Origin: Candidatus Cloacimonadota bacterium | GTDB taxonomy: Bacteria > Cloacimonadota > Cloacimonadia > Cloacimonadales > Cloacimonadaceae | Assembly: GCA_020532085.1 (NCBI GenBank) | Contig: JAJBAV010000030.1 | Span: 1 to 33,454, forward strand | Length of the DNA stretch: 33,454 nucleotides | Reading direction: 5' to 3' | In this document: in pieces, positions 13,644 to 22,016 of the stretch | Position numbering within the stretch: position 1 is the first letter of the stretch | Layout of the letters: every line of letters begins with the position of its first letter | The notes under the pieces: model-generated | Told to the model about the DNA's origin: nothing | The model's input: the letters and a program-made list of their open reading frames with translations, nothing else | The model's database searches: none | Translations under genes and position numbers: made by a program

Positions 13644-15314
13644 ATGCCTACGGACCAAGAAATTTCGCGTCAGATAAAGTTGGAACCCATCGACTCCATC
13701 GCGGCCGGGATCGGCCTGAAACCTGAGGACCTGGAACATTACGGAGAGTACAAGGCCAAGGTCCGCTATTCAGCTTTGGAGAGGATCAAAGACAATCCCC
13801 CCGGGAAACTGATCCTGGTTTCGGCCATCACCCCCACCCCCGCCGGAGAGGGAAAAACCACCGTCTCCATCGGACTCTCCCAGGCGCTGAACCTTAGCGG
13901 CAAAAAATCGATCGTGGCCATCCGTGAACCTTCGTTGGGCCCGGTTTTCGGCATCAAAGGCGGCGCGGCCGGCGGCGGCTGGAGCCAGGTGCTGCCCATG
14001 GAGGACATCAATCTGCACTTCACTGGCGATTTTCACGCCATCACCACCGCCAACAACACCTTGGCCGCACTGGTGGACAACTATATCTACCACGACAACG
14101 AGCTGAACCTCGATCCCCGCCGCATCACCTGGAAACGGGTGCTGGACGTGAACGACCGCATGCTGCGCAAGATCGTGATTGGACTGGGCGGCAGCAAACA
14201 GGGCTTTCCGCGCGAAGACGGTTTTGACATCACGCCCGCCAGCGAGATCATGGCCATCCTTTGCCTGGCCAACAACATGGAGGAGCTGAAGGAAAGGATC
14301 GGCAACATCACCGTGGGCTTCAGCCATTCCGGCGAACCGGTGCACGTGAAACAGCTTGGTTACGAAGGCGCGATCGCCGCCCTGCTGAAAGACGCGCTGC
14401 AGCCAAACCTGGTTCAGACCACGGAAAACACACCGGCTTTCGTGCACGGCGGGCCTTTTGCCAACATTGCCCAGGGCGCCAACTCCATCATCGCCACCAA
14501 AGCCGCGCTGCGCCTTTCGGAATACGTGGTCACGGAAGCGGGCTTCGGCTTTGACCTGGGCGCGGAAAAGTTTTTTGACCTGGTGTGCCGCTACGGCCAG
14601 TTTTGCACGGACGCCGTGGTGCTGGTGGCCACGATCCGGGCGCTCAAGCTGCACGGCGGCAAGAAATTGAAGGACATCAACGAACCCGATCCCAAAGCGG
14701 TGGAGGCCGGACTGGAAAACCTGGCCAAGCATCTGGAAAACATCAACAAATTCGGCATGAAGTCGATCGTGGCCATCAACCGCTTTCCCAGCGACACGGA
14801 AGAAGAGATCAAGCTGGTGCTCGACTTTGTGGCCTCCCAGGGTTTTGAGTCCTCCGTCACGAATTTCCACGCCGAGGGCGGGAAAGGCGGCTTGGAACTG
14901 GCGCAGCAGGTGATCGGCATGGTGGACAAGGCCATTTGCCGCTACCACAGCCTCTACGACTGGGCCAGCCCGGTGGAGGACAAGATCTTCACCGTGGCCA
15001 GCCAGATCTATGGGGCACAGAAAGTTGACTACACAGCCGACGCCAAGGCCGACCTGAAAAAGATCAACAAATACGGCTACGACAAACTGCCCATCTGCAT
15101 AGCTAAAACCCAGAAATCGCTCTCCGACAACCCCGAATTGATCGGCCGGCCCAAGGATTTTCTGGTGACGGTGCGCGAGATCGTGATCGCCAGTGGCGCG
15201 GGCTTCCTGGTGCCGATCACCGGCGAGATCATGCGCATGCCCGGACTGCCGAAACATCCCTCCGCCGAAACCATTGACGTGGAAGGGGATGGAGACATCA
15301 GCGGGCTGTTCTGA
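13644..15314 (+). CDS. fhs: Formate--tetrahydrofolate ligase
   Basis: A 556-residue enzyme (usual length ~555-560) that makes 10-formyl-THF from formate, THF and ATP, feeding purine and one-carbon metabolism or the reductive acetyl-CoA route. The ATP-binding loop is TPTPAGEGKTT (~residues 62-72). Other family blocks seen are EPSLGPVFGIKGGAAGGG, DINLHFTGDFHAI, the ENTPAFVHGGPFANIAQG segment and EAGFGFDLGAEKF. AAGGAG (13631-13636) lies 7 nt before ATG 13644. It is a single gene with its own promoter, and the palindrome lies upstream. Other folate genes are not in the window. Confidence 0.97.
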   Translation: MPTDQEISRQIKLEPIDSIAAGIGLKPEDLEHYGEYKAKVRYSALERIKDNPPGKLILVSAITPTPAGEGKTTVSIGLSQALNLSGKKSIVAIREPSLGPVFGIKGGAAGGGWSQVLPMEDINLHFTGDFHAITTANNTLAALVDNYIYHDNELNLDPRRITWKRVLDVNDRMLRKIVIGLGGSKQGFPREDGFDITPASEIMAILCLANNMEELKERIGNITVGFSHSGEPVHVKQLGYEGAIAALLKDALQPNLVQTTENTPAFVHGGPFANIAQGANSIIATKAALRLSEYVVTEAGFGFDLGAEKFFDLVCRYGQFCTDAVVLVATIRALKLHGGKKLKDINEPDPKAVEAGLENLAKHLENINKFGMKSIVAINRFPSDTEEEIKLVLDFVASQGFESSVTNFHAEGGKGGLELAQQVIGMVDKAICRYHSLYDWASPVEDKIFTVASQIYGAQKVDYTADAKADLKKINKYGYDKLPICIAKTQKSLSDNPELIGRPKDFLVTVREIVIASGAGFLVPITGEIMRMPGLPKHPSAETIDVEGDGDISGLF

Positions 15315-15622
15315 CCTGGCCCCGGACCGGCCGGGGATAATGACCGGGGCAAATCAGCGGTAGGACTTGAGTTCGCCGCTATCGGTACAGCTTCGCTCAC
15401 GCTCTGCTGAGCGGAGGCGGATATTACATGCTGGTAAACCGGGACCTCTTGACCTGGCCGACCCAGGAAGCGGATTAATGGACCTGAAACCAGCCTGATC
15501 AAGGGCGCGGACACCCATTCCGACAGCGGGATTCCTTGCCGGGGGGATATTTAGGTTGACAAATATCGAAGAGCAAAAAACAATGCGTGTAATCAAAGTA
15601 ACAGTTACACGAGGTTTAGGCA
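15315..15622. other. Intergenic region after fhs
   Basis: A GC-rich hairpin CCCCGG / CCGGGG (15320-15325 and 15331-15336, 5-nt loop) follows the fhs stop but has no T-run. Near the right end are TTGACA (15556-15561) and, 17 nt on, AACAAT (15579-15584), a possible promoter for the next gene. Just downstream GTAAC-A-GTTAC (15598-15608) is a perfect 11-bp palindrome that could be an operator. No supported gene is seen. Confidence 0.45.
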
Positions 15623-16516
15623 ATGAATTTCAGAGGCAAACAGTGGACGGAATCTGGCAGGCTGCCAACCGGCTTGATCTTAGGGCTCATCATCTGGATG
15701 GGCAGTGGGGGCGTTTTACCCGCGGAAACCACTCCGCAGAACATGACGCGCTACAGAAGCACGCTGAATTTCGCGCACGATTATCCGCGGGCGTGGCAAA
15801 GTGTGGACCGGAGCAACACCGCCGCGGCGCGCGCAGACCTTCTTCCCGCCGGCGCTGACAGCATCGCGCTGGCAAATTCGCACACCAATTTCATCCTGAA
15901 CCAGATAGACAGTCTGGAGATCAAGGCCGCGTTTCTGGAAAACACTGAGGGAGAGGATTCCGGGACTATCCTGGTGAATCTGGGCCCGCAGATAGACAAA
16001 TTTGACACCGACGCCATGAACCTTCTGGAGCAGCGATTTCAAACCATGCTGCTGCCTCCGAGCGCCATGGTGAAAAACCTGGAAACCAGCGTTGTGAGGC
16101 AGGGCCTGAAAAAAATGCTGGTCCTCACGGCCAGCGTCACCGAGCGGGGCCGGCCAGACAGCTGGAGCTATCATTCCCTCACGCTGAACGGTGAGGGACG
16201 CAGCCTCACTTTCACGCTGCGCGGCACGGAGGCCGCCGTGCGGCGCCTGCAACCTGTTTTGGCCGATATGGCAGGCACCCTGGAAGACAACTTCAACGTC
16301 ACGAGGGGCCTCAGCCGCATGCCCCGCCTGGCGGAGATCGCGCTGATCGTGTTGTTTTCCCTGCTGATCAGCTGGCTGATCATCCGGCTGCGCAACCAAC
16401 TGGGAACCGCCTCCAGGCACCGCCGCCGCGGCATCACTTTTTTTCCGCTGTTTTTGCTCGTCGCCGGCGTTTTGGTTGCCCTTTCCTATTTGATAAGTTC
16501 CTGCCAGGCAGGCTGA
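15623..16516 (+). CDS. Exported or membrane-anchored protein of unknown function
   Basis: A 297-residue protein not recognised as a known family. The N-terminus has a hydrophobic stretch (~17-32, GLILGLIIWMG) that could be a signal peptide. The middle ~200 residues are soluble and mixed alpha/beta. Two hydrophobic helices lie near the C-terminus (~232-252, IALIVLFSLLISWLIIRL, and ~268-292), separated by a basic loop RHRRRG. That arrangement suggests an extracytoplasmic domain held by C-terminal anchors. ATG 15623 has a weak GAGG site about 8 nt upstream. It precedes tpiA by 189 nt, so it may be a separate transcript. Confidence 0.6.
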   Translation: MNFRGKQWTESGRLPTGLILGLIIWMGSGGVLPAETTPQNMTRYRSTLNFAHDYPRAWQSVDRSNTAAARADLLPAGADSIALANSHTNFILNQIDSLEIKAAFLENTEGEDSGTILVNLGPQIDKFDTDAMNLLEQRFQTMLLPPSAMVKNLETSVVRQGLKKMLVLTASVTERGRPDSWSYHSLTLNGEGRSLTFTLRGTEAAVRRLQPVLADMAGTLEDNFNVTRGLSRMPRLAEIALIVLFSLLISWLIIRLRNQLGTASRHRRRGITFFPLFLLVAGVLVALSYLISSCQAG

Positions 16517-16705
16517 TCCTCATCCGGGCAGGGGATCGTTAGCCGCGCCAAACGAACCGGATCTTATACCGGCCAATCTCTGCGCGAGTTTGCTTTTCTC
16601 CGGCTTCTTAGCGCTGTTTCCGCGGCGCGCTCACAATTTCCTTGACGAATCCGGCGGTTTGGAACAGCGTGATTTTTCAAAGATAACAAGACAGGCGGTT
16701 TTAGC

Positions 16706-17485
16706 ATGCGCAAGATCATCATCGCGGGCAACTGGAAGATGAACAAGGACGCTTCCGAGACGGAGCAGTTCTGCCGGGAGTTGGGCAGATATTTGCAAGA
16801 TCACGATCCGGAGGGGGTTTTGCCCCTGATCGCGCCGGTGTTCCCTTATCTGGCGCAGGCCCAGAACATCCTGCGGAACCTGCCGGTGGCCGTGGCCGCC
16901 CAGGATGTGAGCAGTCACGCGGAAGGCGCTTACACCGGAGAGGTATCCGCGGCGCAACTGCGCTCCCTGGGGCTCCGCCACTGCATCATCGGCCATTCCG
17001 AGCGCCGCCAGTACCATGGGGAAACGGACGCCCTGATCCGCGCCAAACTTCTGCGGCTGCGGGAAAACGGGATCCGACCGATCGTCTGCCTAGGTGAAAC
17101 ACTGGAGCAGCGCGAACAAGGCCTCACTGAGCAGGTGATCCTGAGACAGCTGGAAGGCTGTTTTGAACAGGTTGACATGCCCTCGGGAGAGGAAGCCGTG
17201 ATCGCCTATGAACCCGTGTGGGCCATCGGCACAGGCAAAACCGCCAGCGCCGGCCAAGCCCAGGAAGTTCACGCCCTGATCCGCGCCTGGCTGCAAAAGC
17301 GCCATGGCCGGGAGACCGCGCAAAACATCCACATCCTTTACGGCGGCAGCGTTAAACCATCCAACCTCCGGGAACTGCTGCGGCAGGAAGACATCGACGG
17401 CGGCCTGATCGGCGGCGCGTCCTTGCAAAATGAGGCCTTCCACGCCATGATCGGCATCGCCGCGGAAGCAAGCAAAGGAAACTGA
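16706..17485 (+). CDS. tpiA: Triosephosphate isomerase
   Basis: A 259-residue TIM barrel that interconverts dihydroxyacetone phosphate and glyceraldehyde-3-phosphate. Catalytic residues are visible: the Lys of GNWKMN (~8-13), the His of IIGHSERR (~97) and the Glu of AYEPVWAIGTGKTA (~170), followed by loop 6. The phosphate-binding YGGSVK and GGLIGGASL are present. Length is normal. A TTGACG at 16640 might be a -35, but no -10 stands out. The stop is 2 nt before serS, so the two are almost certainly cotranscribed. Confidence 0.97.
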   Translation: MRKIIIAGNWKMNKDASETEQFCRELGRYLQDHDPEGVLPLIAPVFPYLAQAQNILRNLPVAVAAQDVSSHAEGAYTGEVSAAQLRSLGLRHCIIGHSERRQYHGETDALIRAKLLRLRENGIRPIVCLGETLEQREQGLTEQVILRQLEGCFEQVDMPSGEEAVIAYEPVWAIGTGKTASAGQAQEVHALIRAWLQKRHGRETAQNIHILYGGSVKPSNLRELLRQEDIDGGLIGGASLQNEAFHAMIGIAAEASKGN

Positions 17486-17487
17486 AC

Positions 17488-18756
17488 ATGCTGGACATCA
17501 AGTTTATCCGCGCCAATCCGGACCTGGTCCGGGACGCGATCCGCAATAAAAATGAAAAGGCCGATCTGGACGCCCTGCTGGAAGTTGATGAGCTGCGGCG
17601 CAAGCTGCAGTATGATTTCGACCAGCTCAAAGCCAGGCAAAACCAGGTTTCCCAGACCATCGCCCAAAACAAGAAAGCCGGGGAAGACGTATCTGAACTG
17701 CTGCAGGAGATGGGCGCGGTGGCGGAAGAGATCAAGACGATAAACAGCTCCCTGAACGAGGCCAACACCAGCATGGAAAACCAGCTGCTGCGCGTTCCCA
17801 ATGTGCCGCATACCTCAGTACCGGTGGGATTTGACGAATCTGCCAATATAGTAATCCGCGAGTGGGGAAGCAAGCCCAGCTTTGATTTCGAGCCCCGTGA
17901 CCATCTGGCGCTGGCTGAGCAGAACCAGCTTTTGGACCTGGCCCGGGGCGCCAAGCTAAGCGGCTCCGGCTTTCCGGTTTACACCGGCAGGGGCGCCGCG
18001 CTGGAACGGGCATTGATCAATTTCATGCTCGACCACCATATCCGTGAACACGGCTACTCCGAGGTGGCAGTGCCGGTATTGGTGAACCGCAAAACCATGA
18101 CCGGAACAGGCCAGCTGCCCAAACTGGAGGAAGACATGTACCGGGTGGACCAGGATGACCTGTTTCTGATCCCCACGGCGGAAGTGCCGGTGACGAATCT
18201 GCACGCGGACGAGGTGCTCAGGCAGGACCAACTGCCTCTGAAATATGTATGTTACACACCCTGTTTCCGGCGCGAGGCCGGATCCTACGGCAAGGACACA
18301 CGCGGCCTGCAGAGGCTGCATCAGTTCAACAAGGTGGAAATGGTGCGGCTGGTGGAACCGGCGAGTTCTTACGAGGCCCTGGAAGCAATGCTTCAGGACG
18401 CTGAGCACATCCTGCAGGCACTGGGCCTGCATTACCGCGTGGTGCAGCTCTGCACCGGCGATCTGAGCTTCGCCTCCGCCAAGACCTATGACCTTGAGGT
18501 CTGGGCACCTGGCGTGGGCAAATATCTGGAAGTTTCCTCGGTGAGCAATTTCGAGGATTTCCAGGCCCGCCGCGCTAATATCCGCTACCGGGACAAAGAC
18601 GGCAAACCGCGCTTTCTGCATACCCTGAACGGATCGGGGCTGGCCACGCCGCGGCTGTTCATCGCGCTGCTGGAAAGCTATCAGAATGCCGCAGGCGGAC
18701 TGGACCTGCCCGCTCCCCTGGCGGGATATCTGGCCCAGAACGGCGGCGCAAGATGA
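17488..18756 (+). CDS. serS: Seryl-tRNA synthetase
   Basis: A 422-residue class II synthetase that charges tRNA-Ser. The N-terminal ~30-105 region is the long antiparallel coiled coil that grips the tRNA long variable arm. The catalytic core shows motif 1 around GAALERALINFMLD, motif 2 TPCFRREAGSYGKDTRG and motif 3 GSGLATPRLFIALLE. Length is normal. Its ATG is 2 nt downstream of the tpiA stop, and the Wzz-like gene follows after 32 nt, so it belongs to the long plus-strand transcript. Confidence 0.97.
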   Translation: MLDIKFIRANPDLVRDAIRNKNEKADLDALLEVDELRRKLQYDFDQLKARQNQVSQTIAQNKKAGEDVSELLQEMGAVAEEIKTINSSLNEANTSMENQLLRVPNVPHTSVPVGFDESANIVIREWGSKPSFDFEPRDHLALAEQNQLLDLARGAKLSGSGFPVYTGRGAALERALINFMLDHHIREHGYSEVAVPVLVNRKTMTGTGQLPKLEEDMYRVDQDDLFLIPTAEVPVTNLHADEVLRQDQLPLKYVCYTPCFRREAGSYGKDTRGLQRLHQFNKVEMVRLVEPASSYEALEAMLQDAEHILQALGLHYRVVQLCTGDLSFASAKTYDLEVWAPGVGKYLEVSSVSNFEDFQARRANIRYRDKDGKPRFLHTLNGSGLATPRLFIALLESYQNAAGGLDLPAPLAGYLAQNGGAR

Positions 18757-18788
18757 CGCAAAGGTTGGTGTGAACGAGGATGGAAGCC

Positions 18789-19952
18789 ATGGATAAAAAA
18801 GAATTCGACTTCTTTGAACTGCTGAGGATTGTGCTCAAAAACCGCAAGTTCATCATCATCTTTGTGGCGGTGGTGAGCCTCGGGGCGGTGATCTACAGTT
18901 TGCTTACACCGCAGATTTGGGAATCCAGCGCCAGTTTTTACGTGGTGGGAGACCAAGCCAGCGCCCTGCCCATAAACATCGAAGGCCTGAGCGGGATCAC
19001 CTCCCAATTGCTGGGTGGCGACAACGCCCAAAACGCCATCAATTCGGTTACCGCGATGAGTTCCAGAGGCTTTTCCGAAGACGTGATCCGCCACTTCCGC
19101 CTGATCCAGTATTACAAGATCACGGAAAGCGACTCACTGATGGCCATGGACAAGGCGCTCAAACGCCTGCGCAAAAAGACCGTGAGCATCGACTACAGCA
19201 CCGATACGGGGCTGGTGAGCGTTAGCGCTGAAACCAAGCGCAAAAAGCTCTCGCGTGACATGGTGGACTACTACCTGCAGAAACTGGAGACCTACAACCG
19301 GGAGCAGAAACTCACCAAGGGCAAGATGAACCGCGAATTTTTGGAGGGACGGGTTCGCGCCACGGAGGCTGAGATAGACTCATTGCTTTACGCGGTGAAA
19401 GATTTTCAAACCCGGCACAACGCCATTGACATCGAGACCCAGACAGAATCGCTGATCTCATCCTATTCAGACGTGATCGCCACCAAGATGCAGACGGACA
19501 TCGAACTGGAACTGGCGCGGAAAAACTACGCGCCGGACTCACCGGTGGTGGCCGAGCTAAAATCCCGCAGCGATGCTTTGGGCCGGCAGATCCGAGAACT
19601 GGAAGCCGGAGGCGGAGCTCTTAAACCACGCTACCTGATCGACATTGCCAGCCTGCCGGACCTTGGCACCCAATTTGCCCAGCTGAAGATGAACCTGGAG
19701 ATCCAGTCCAAGGTCTTCGAATTTCTTTATCCGCAGTTCGAGGCGGCCCGGCTGGAAGAGCTGCGCGACATGCCCACCCTGGACATTCTGGACACTCCGC
19801 GCGAAGCTGGCATGCGGGTACGGCCAAAGCGGGCCATGCTTTGCCTGATCGCCTTCGCGCTGGCTTTGGTGGCAGCGGTGATCATCGCGCTGATCAAAAA
19901 CGCCTTTGAGCTGAACAAAGACCGTTTCCGGGAGATCAAAAAAGAGCTCTGA
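18789..19952 (+). CDS. Wzz-type polysaccharide chain-length determinant-like protein
   Basis: A 387-residue inner-membrane protein with the Wzz plan. There is a short cytoplasmic N-terminus, TM1 at ~19-38 (FIIIFVAVVSLGAVIYSLL), a long periplasmic, partly coiled-coil domain, and TM2 at ~345-367 (LCLIAFALALVAAVIIALI). No tyrosine-kinase domain follows. Members set polymer length for O-antigen or exopolysaccharide. ATG 18789 is chosen over ATG 18780 because GAGGA (18776-18780) would overlap the earlier codon but lies 8 nt before the later one. The Wzy-like polymerase follows directly, which supports a polysaccharide role. Confidence 0.8.
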   Translation: MDKKEFDFFELLRIVLKNRKFIIIFVAVVSLGAVIYSLLTPQIWESSASFYVVGDQASALPINIEGLSGITSQLLGGDNAQNAINSVTAMSSRGFSEDVIRHFRLIQYYKITESDSLMAMDKALKRLRKKTVSIDYSTDTGLVSVSAETKRKKLSRDMVDYYLQKLETYNREQKLTKGKMNREFLEGRVRATEAEIDSLLYAVKDFQTRHNAIDIETQTESLISSYSDVIATKMQTDIELELARKNYAPDSPVVAELKSRSDALGRQIRELEAGGGALKPRYLIDIASLPDLGTQFAQLKMNLEIQSKVFEFLYPQFEAARLEELRDMPTLDILDTPREAGMRVRPKRAMLCLIAFALALVAAVIIALIKNAFELNKDRFREIKKEL

Positions 19953-19965
19953 CAAGGCTTTGACC

Positions 19966-21249
19966 ATGATCCTGAAGCGTCTGGCCCCCAGTCTTGCCTA
20001 TCTTGGCACCGCTGCTTTGGTGCTGGCGGCCGCGGCGGCGGCGCAGGGCATGGAGCTGCCGCAGTTTGGTTTCATAGGCGCCATCCTGGCCGCCTGGCTG
20101 CTCACGGTGCTGTTGTTTGGGATAAGCATCCGCAACAGCCTGCTGTTTTCCACCATGTTTTTCATTAAACCCCTGCCCACCGCTTTCGTTTGCGTGCTGT
20201 TCATCCTGCTGCTCACACTGCTGCTGGAATTCCAGCGTGGCAGGCTGAAACAATTCATCCTCCCCCATCCGGTGATGCTGGGGGTGCTGATCGCCACTTC
20301 GGTGTACGGGATCACCAGGGCCCGTGGAGACTGGGACTCCCATCTCTATTTTCTGGCCACAGCTGTGGTGCCCGCGATAGTTTTCCTGATATCAGCCAAC
20401 AGCTCCATCCGAAAGACGGATATCGTACTGTGGCTGAAGGCCATAGTGCTGATCGGAACCTTCCTGGCGGTGGTGGGAGTGGTGATGGCCCTGCTCAATC
20501 CAAGCGAGCGATACGGTTCGCTTTGGATCACGGCCATGACCATCAACGGTTTTTATACCCTCGCCTTCTTTTTCGGCATCGCCCTGGGAGTGAGGTCCGC
20601 ACATACATCTGAGCGCTATCTGTGGTACGGGTGCGCGCTGCTGGTGCTGCTGGGCATGCTCTATACCTACACGCGCATCACCCTGGTGGCGGTGTTCGCC
20701 GGGATCTTCCTGCTGATGCCGAAGATGAAGCGGATGCGGCTGCTGGGCATGGGCCTGCTGCTGCTGGTGCCGCTGATCATACCGTCATCGATGGTGAGCC
20801 GTATCGAACTGGGCCTCACTTTCGACTATTCGATCTTCATCCGCTTTCTGGCCTGGTATTATTCCCTGCGTCAAATCGCCAGCCATCCCTGGTTCGGGAT
20901 CGGCATCGATGTCTGGAAGGACTGGTACGCTGGTGCCGTGCCGCTGGACATGCTTTACGCCGAGCATTCACACAACCTGCCGCTCAAGATCTGGCTGGAA
21001 CTGGGCGTATTCGGCTTCATAAGCTACTTTTACCTGATCGCTGCGGTTTTGCGCAGCTACTACCTGAGGGTGGTGAAGCCGGACGCCGGCAACTTCCACC
21101 GGGTGGCGCTGATCGGGATCGTGGCGCTGCTGATCTCCTGCCTCACCGACATCTTCATCCAGCAGTACCCGGTCGCGCTGGCCTTTTGGGCAACCCTGGG
21201 GCTGATGTATGCGCTTTCCCGCCCTTCTGCGGCAAATGAGGAACAATGA
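19966..21249 (+). CDS. O-antigen ligase/Wzy-like polysaccharide polymerase
   Basis: A 427-residue multi-spanning membrane protein with about ten or more hydrophobic helices. The segment YTYTRITLVAVFAGIFLLMP, with Arg in a Tyr/Thr-rich loop, and the later periplasmic loop around WFGIGIDVWKDW...EHSHNLPLKIWLELGVFG match the Wzy_C (O-antigen ligase) pattern, with a His pair near the end. Members join or polymerise lipid-linked sugar units on the periplasmic side. ATG 19966 is preferred to an upstream TTG because AAGG precedes it at normal distance. Its stop overlaps the mazG start (ATGA). Ligase and polymerase cannot be told apart from sequence alone. Confidence 0.8.
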   Translation: MILKRLAPSLAYLGTAALVLAAAAAAQGMELPQFGFIGAILAAWLLTVLLFGISIRNSLLFSTMFFIKPLPTAFVCVLFILLLTLLLEFQRGRLKQFILPHPVMLGVLIATSVYGITRARGDWDSHLYFLATAVVPAIVFLISANSSIRKTDIVLWLKAIVLIGTFLAVVGVVMALLNPSERYGSLWITAMTINGFYTLAFFFGIALGVRSAHTSERYLWYGCALLVLLGMLYTYTRITLVAVFAGIFLLMPKMKRMRLLGMGLLLLVPLIIPSSMVSRIELGLTFDYSIFIRFLAWYYSLRQIASHPWFGIGIDVWKDWYAGAVPLDMLYAEHSHNLPLKIWLELGVFGFISYFYLIAAVLRSYYLRVVKPDAGNFHRVALIGIVALLISCLTDIFIQQYPVALAFWATLGLMYALSRPSAANEEQ

Positions 21250-22016
21250 AAGAATTTCAACATCTAGTGGACATCATCGCGCAGCTGCGGGAACCAGTCT
21301 CCGGTTGCCCCTGGGATATCAAACAAACATCCCAAAGCCTGGTGCCAAACTTCATCGAGGAACTTTATGAAGCCGTGGAGGCCATCGAAGATGGAGACCA
21401 CGCGGGTCTGATGGAGGAACTGGGCGACCTGATGCTGCACATAGTTTTCCAAGCCCAGATCGCGTCCGAAGAACGGCGGTTCGACATCGCCGACGTGCTC
21501 CGCGCCATCGCGGACAAGCTGGTGCGGCGGCATCCGCATGTGTTTGGCCAATTGGAAGTGAACGACGCCGATACGGTGAAAATGAACTGGGAACGGCTGA
21601 AAAAAGCGGAAAAGAAAGACCGCAAAAGCGTTTTGGAGGGAATCCCGAGAGCGCTTCCCGCCCTCATTCACGCCCAGCGCACCCAGGAAAAGGCCGCTTC
21701 GGTGGGCTTCGACTGGCCGGATCTGGAACCCGTGATGGCCAAGCTTGACGAAGAGCGCCTGGAACTGGATGAAGCCCTCGCCAGTGAGGATTACCTGCTT
21801 ATCAAGGAAGAACTGGGCGACATGCTGTTCACACTGGTGAACCTGGCCCGCAAGCTACACATCGATGCTGAAGGCGCTCTGAAGGAAACTTCCCGTAAAT
21901 TCCACAAACGCTTCAGCTACATTGAAGAACACTACCGGCAAAATGGGGATGACATCCATGAAGCAAGCCTTGAAGAACTCGACGCCGTCTGGGATCTCGC
22001 GAAAGAAGACAGATAA
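21246..22016 (+). CDS. mazG: Nucleoside triphosphate pyrophosphohydrolase MazG
   Basis: A 256-residue all-helical NTPase with tandem MazG domains. Domain 1 shows CPWDIKQTSQSL and the metal-binding EELYE...EELGDLMLH set; domain 2 repeats DEERLELDEAL and KEELGDMLFTLVNLAR. It hydrolyses NTPs and (d)NTPs to NMP and PPi, removing aberrant nucleotides. It starts inside the polymerase stop (ATGA), and its last 59 nt overlap the next gene in another frame. That coupling with a polysaccharide gene and a sensor kinase looks like compact genome packing, not a pathway. Confidence 0.95.
   Translation: MKEFQHLVDIIAQLREPVSGCPWDIKQTSQSLVPNFIEELYEAVEAIEDGDHAGLMEELGDLMLHIVFQAQIASEERRFDIADVLRAIADKLVRRHPHVFGQLEVNDADTVKMNWERLKKAEKKDRKSVLEGIPRALPALIHAQRTQEKAASVGFDWPDLEPVMAKLDEERLELDEALASEDYLLIKEELGDMLFTLVNLARKLHIDAEGALKETSRKFHKRFSYIEEHYRQNGDDIHEASLEELDAVWDLAKEDR

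Noticed and set aside
13770-15257. 495-codon open frame on the minus strand
   Set aside because: Antisense to fhs; no recognisable domain.
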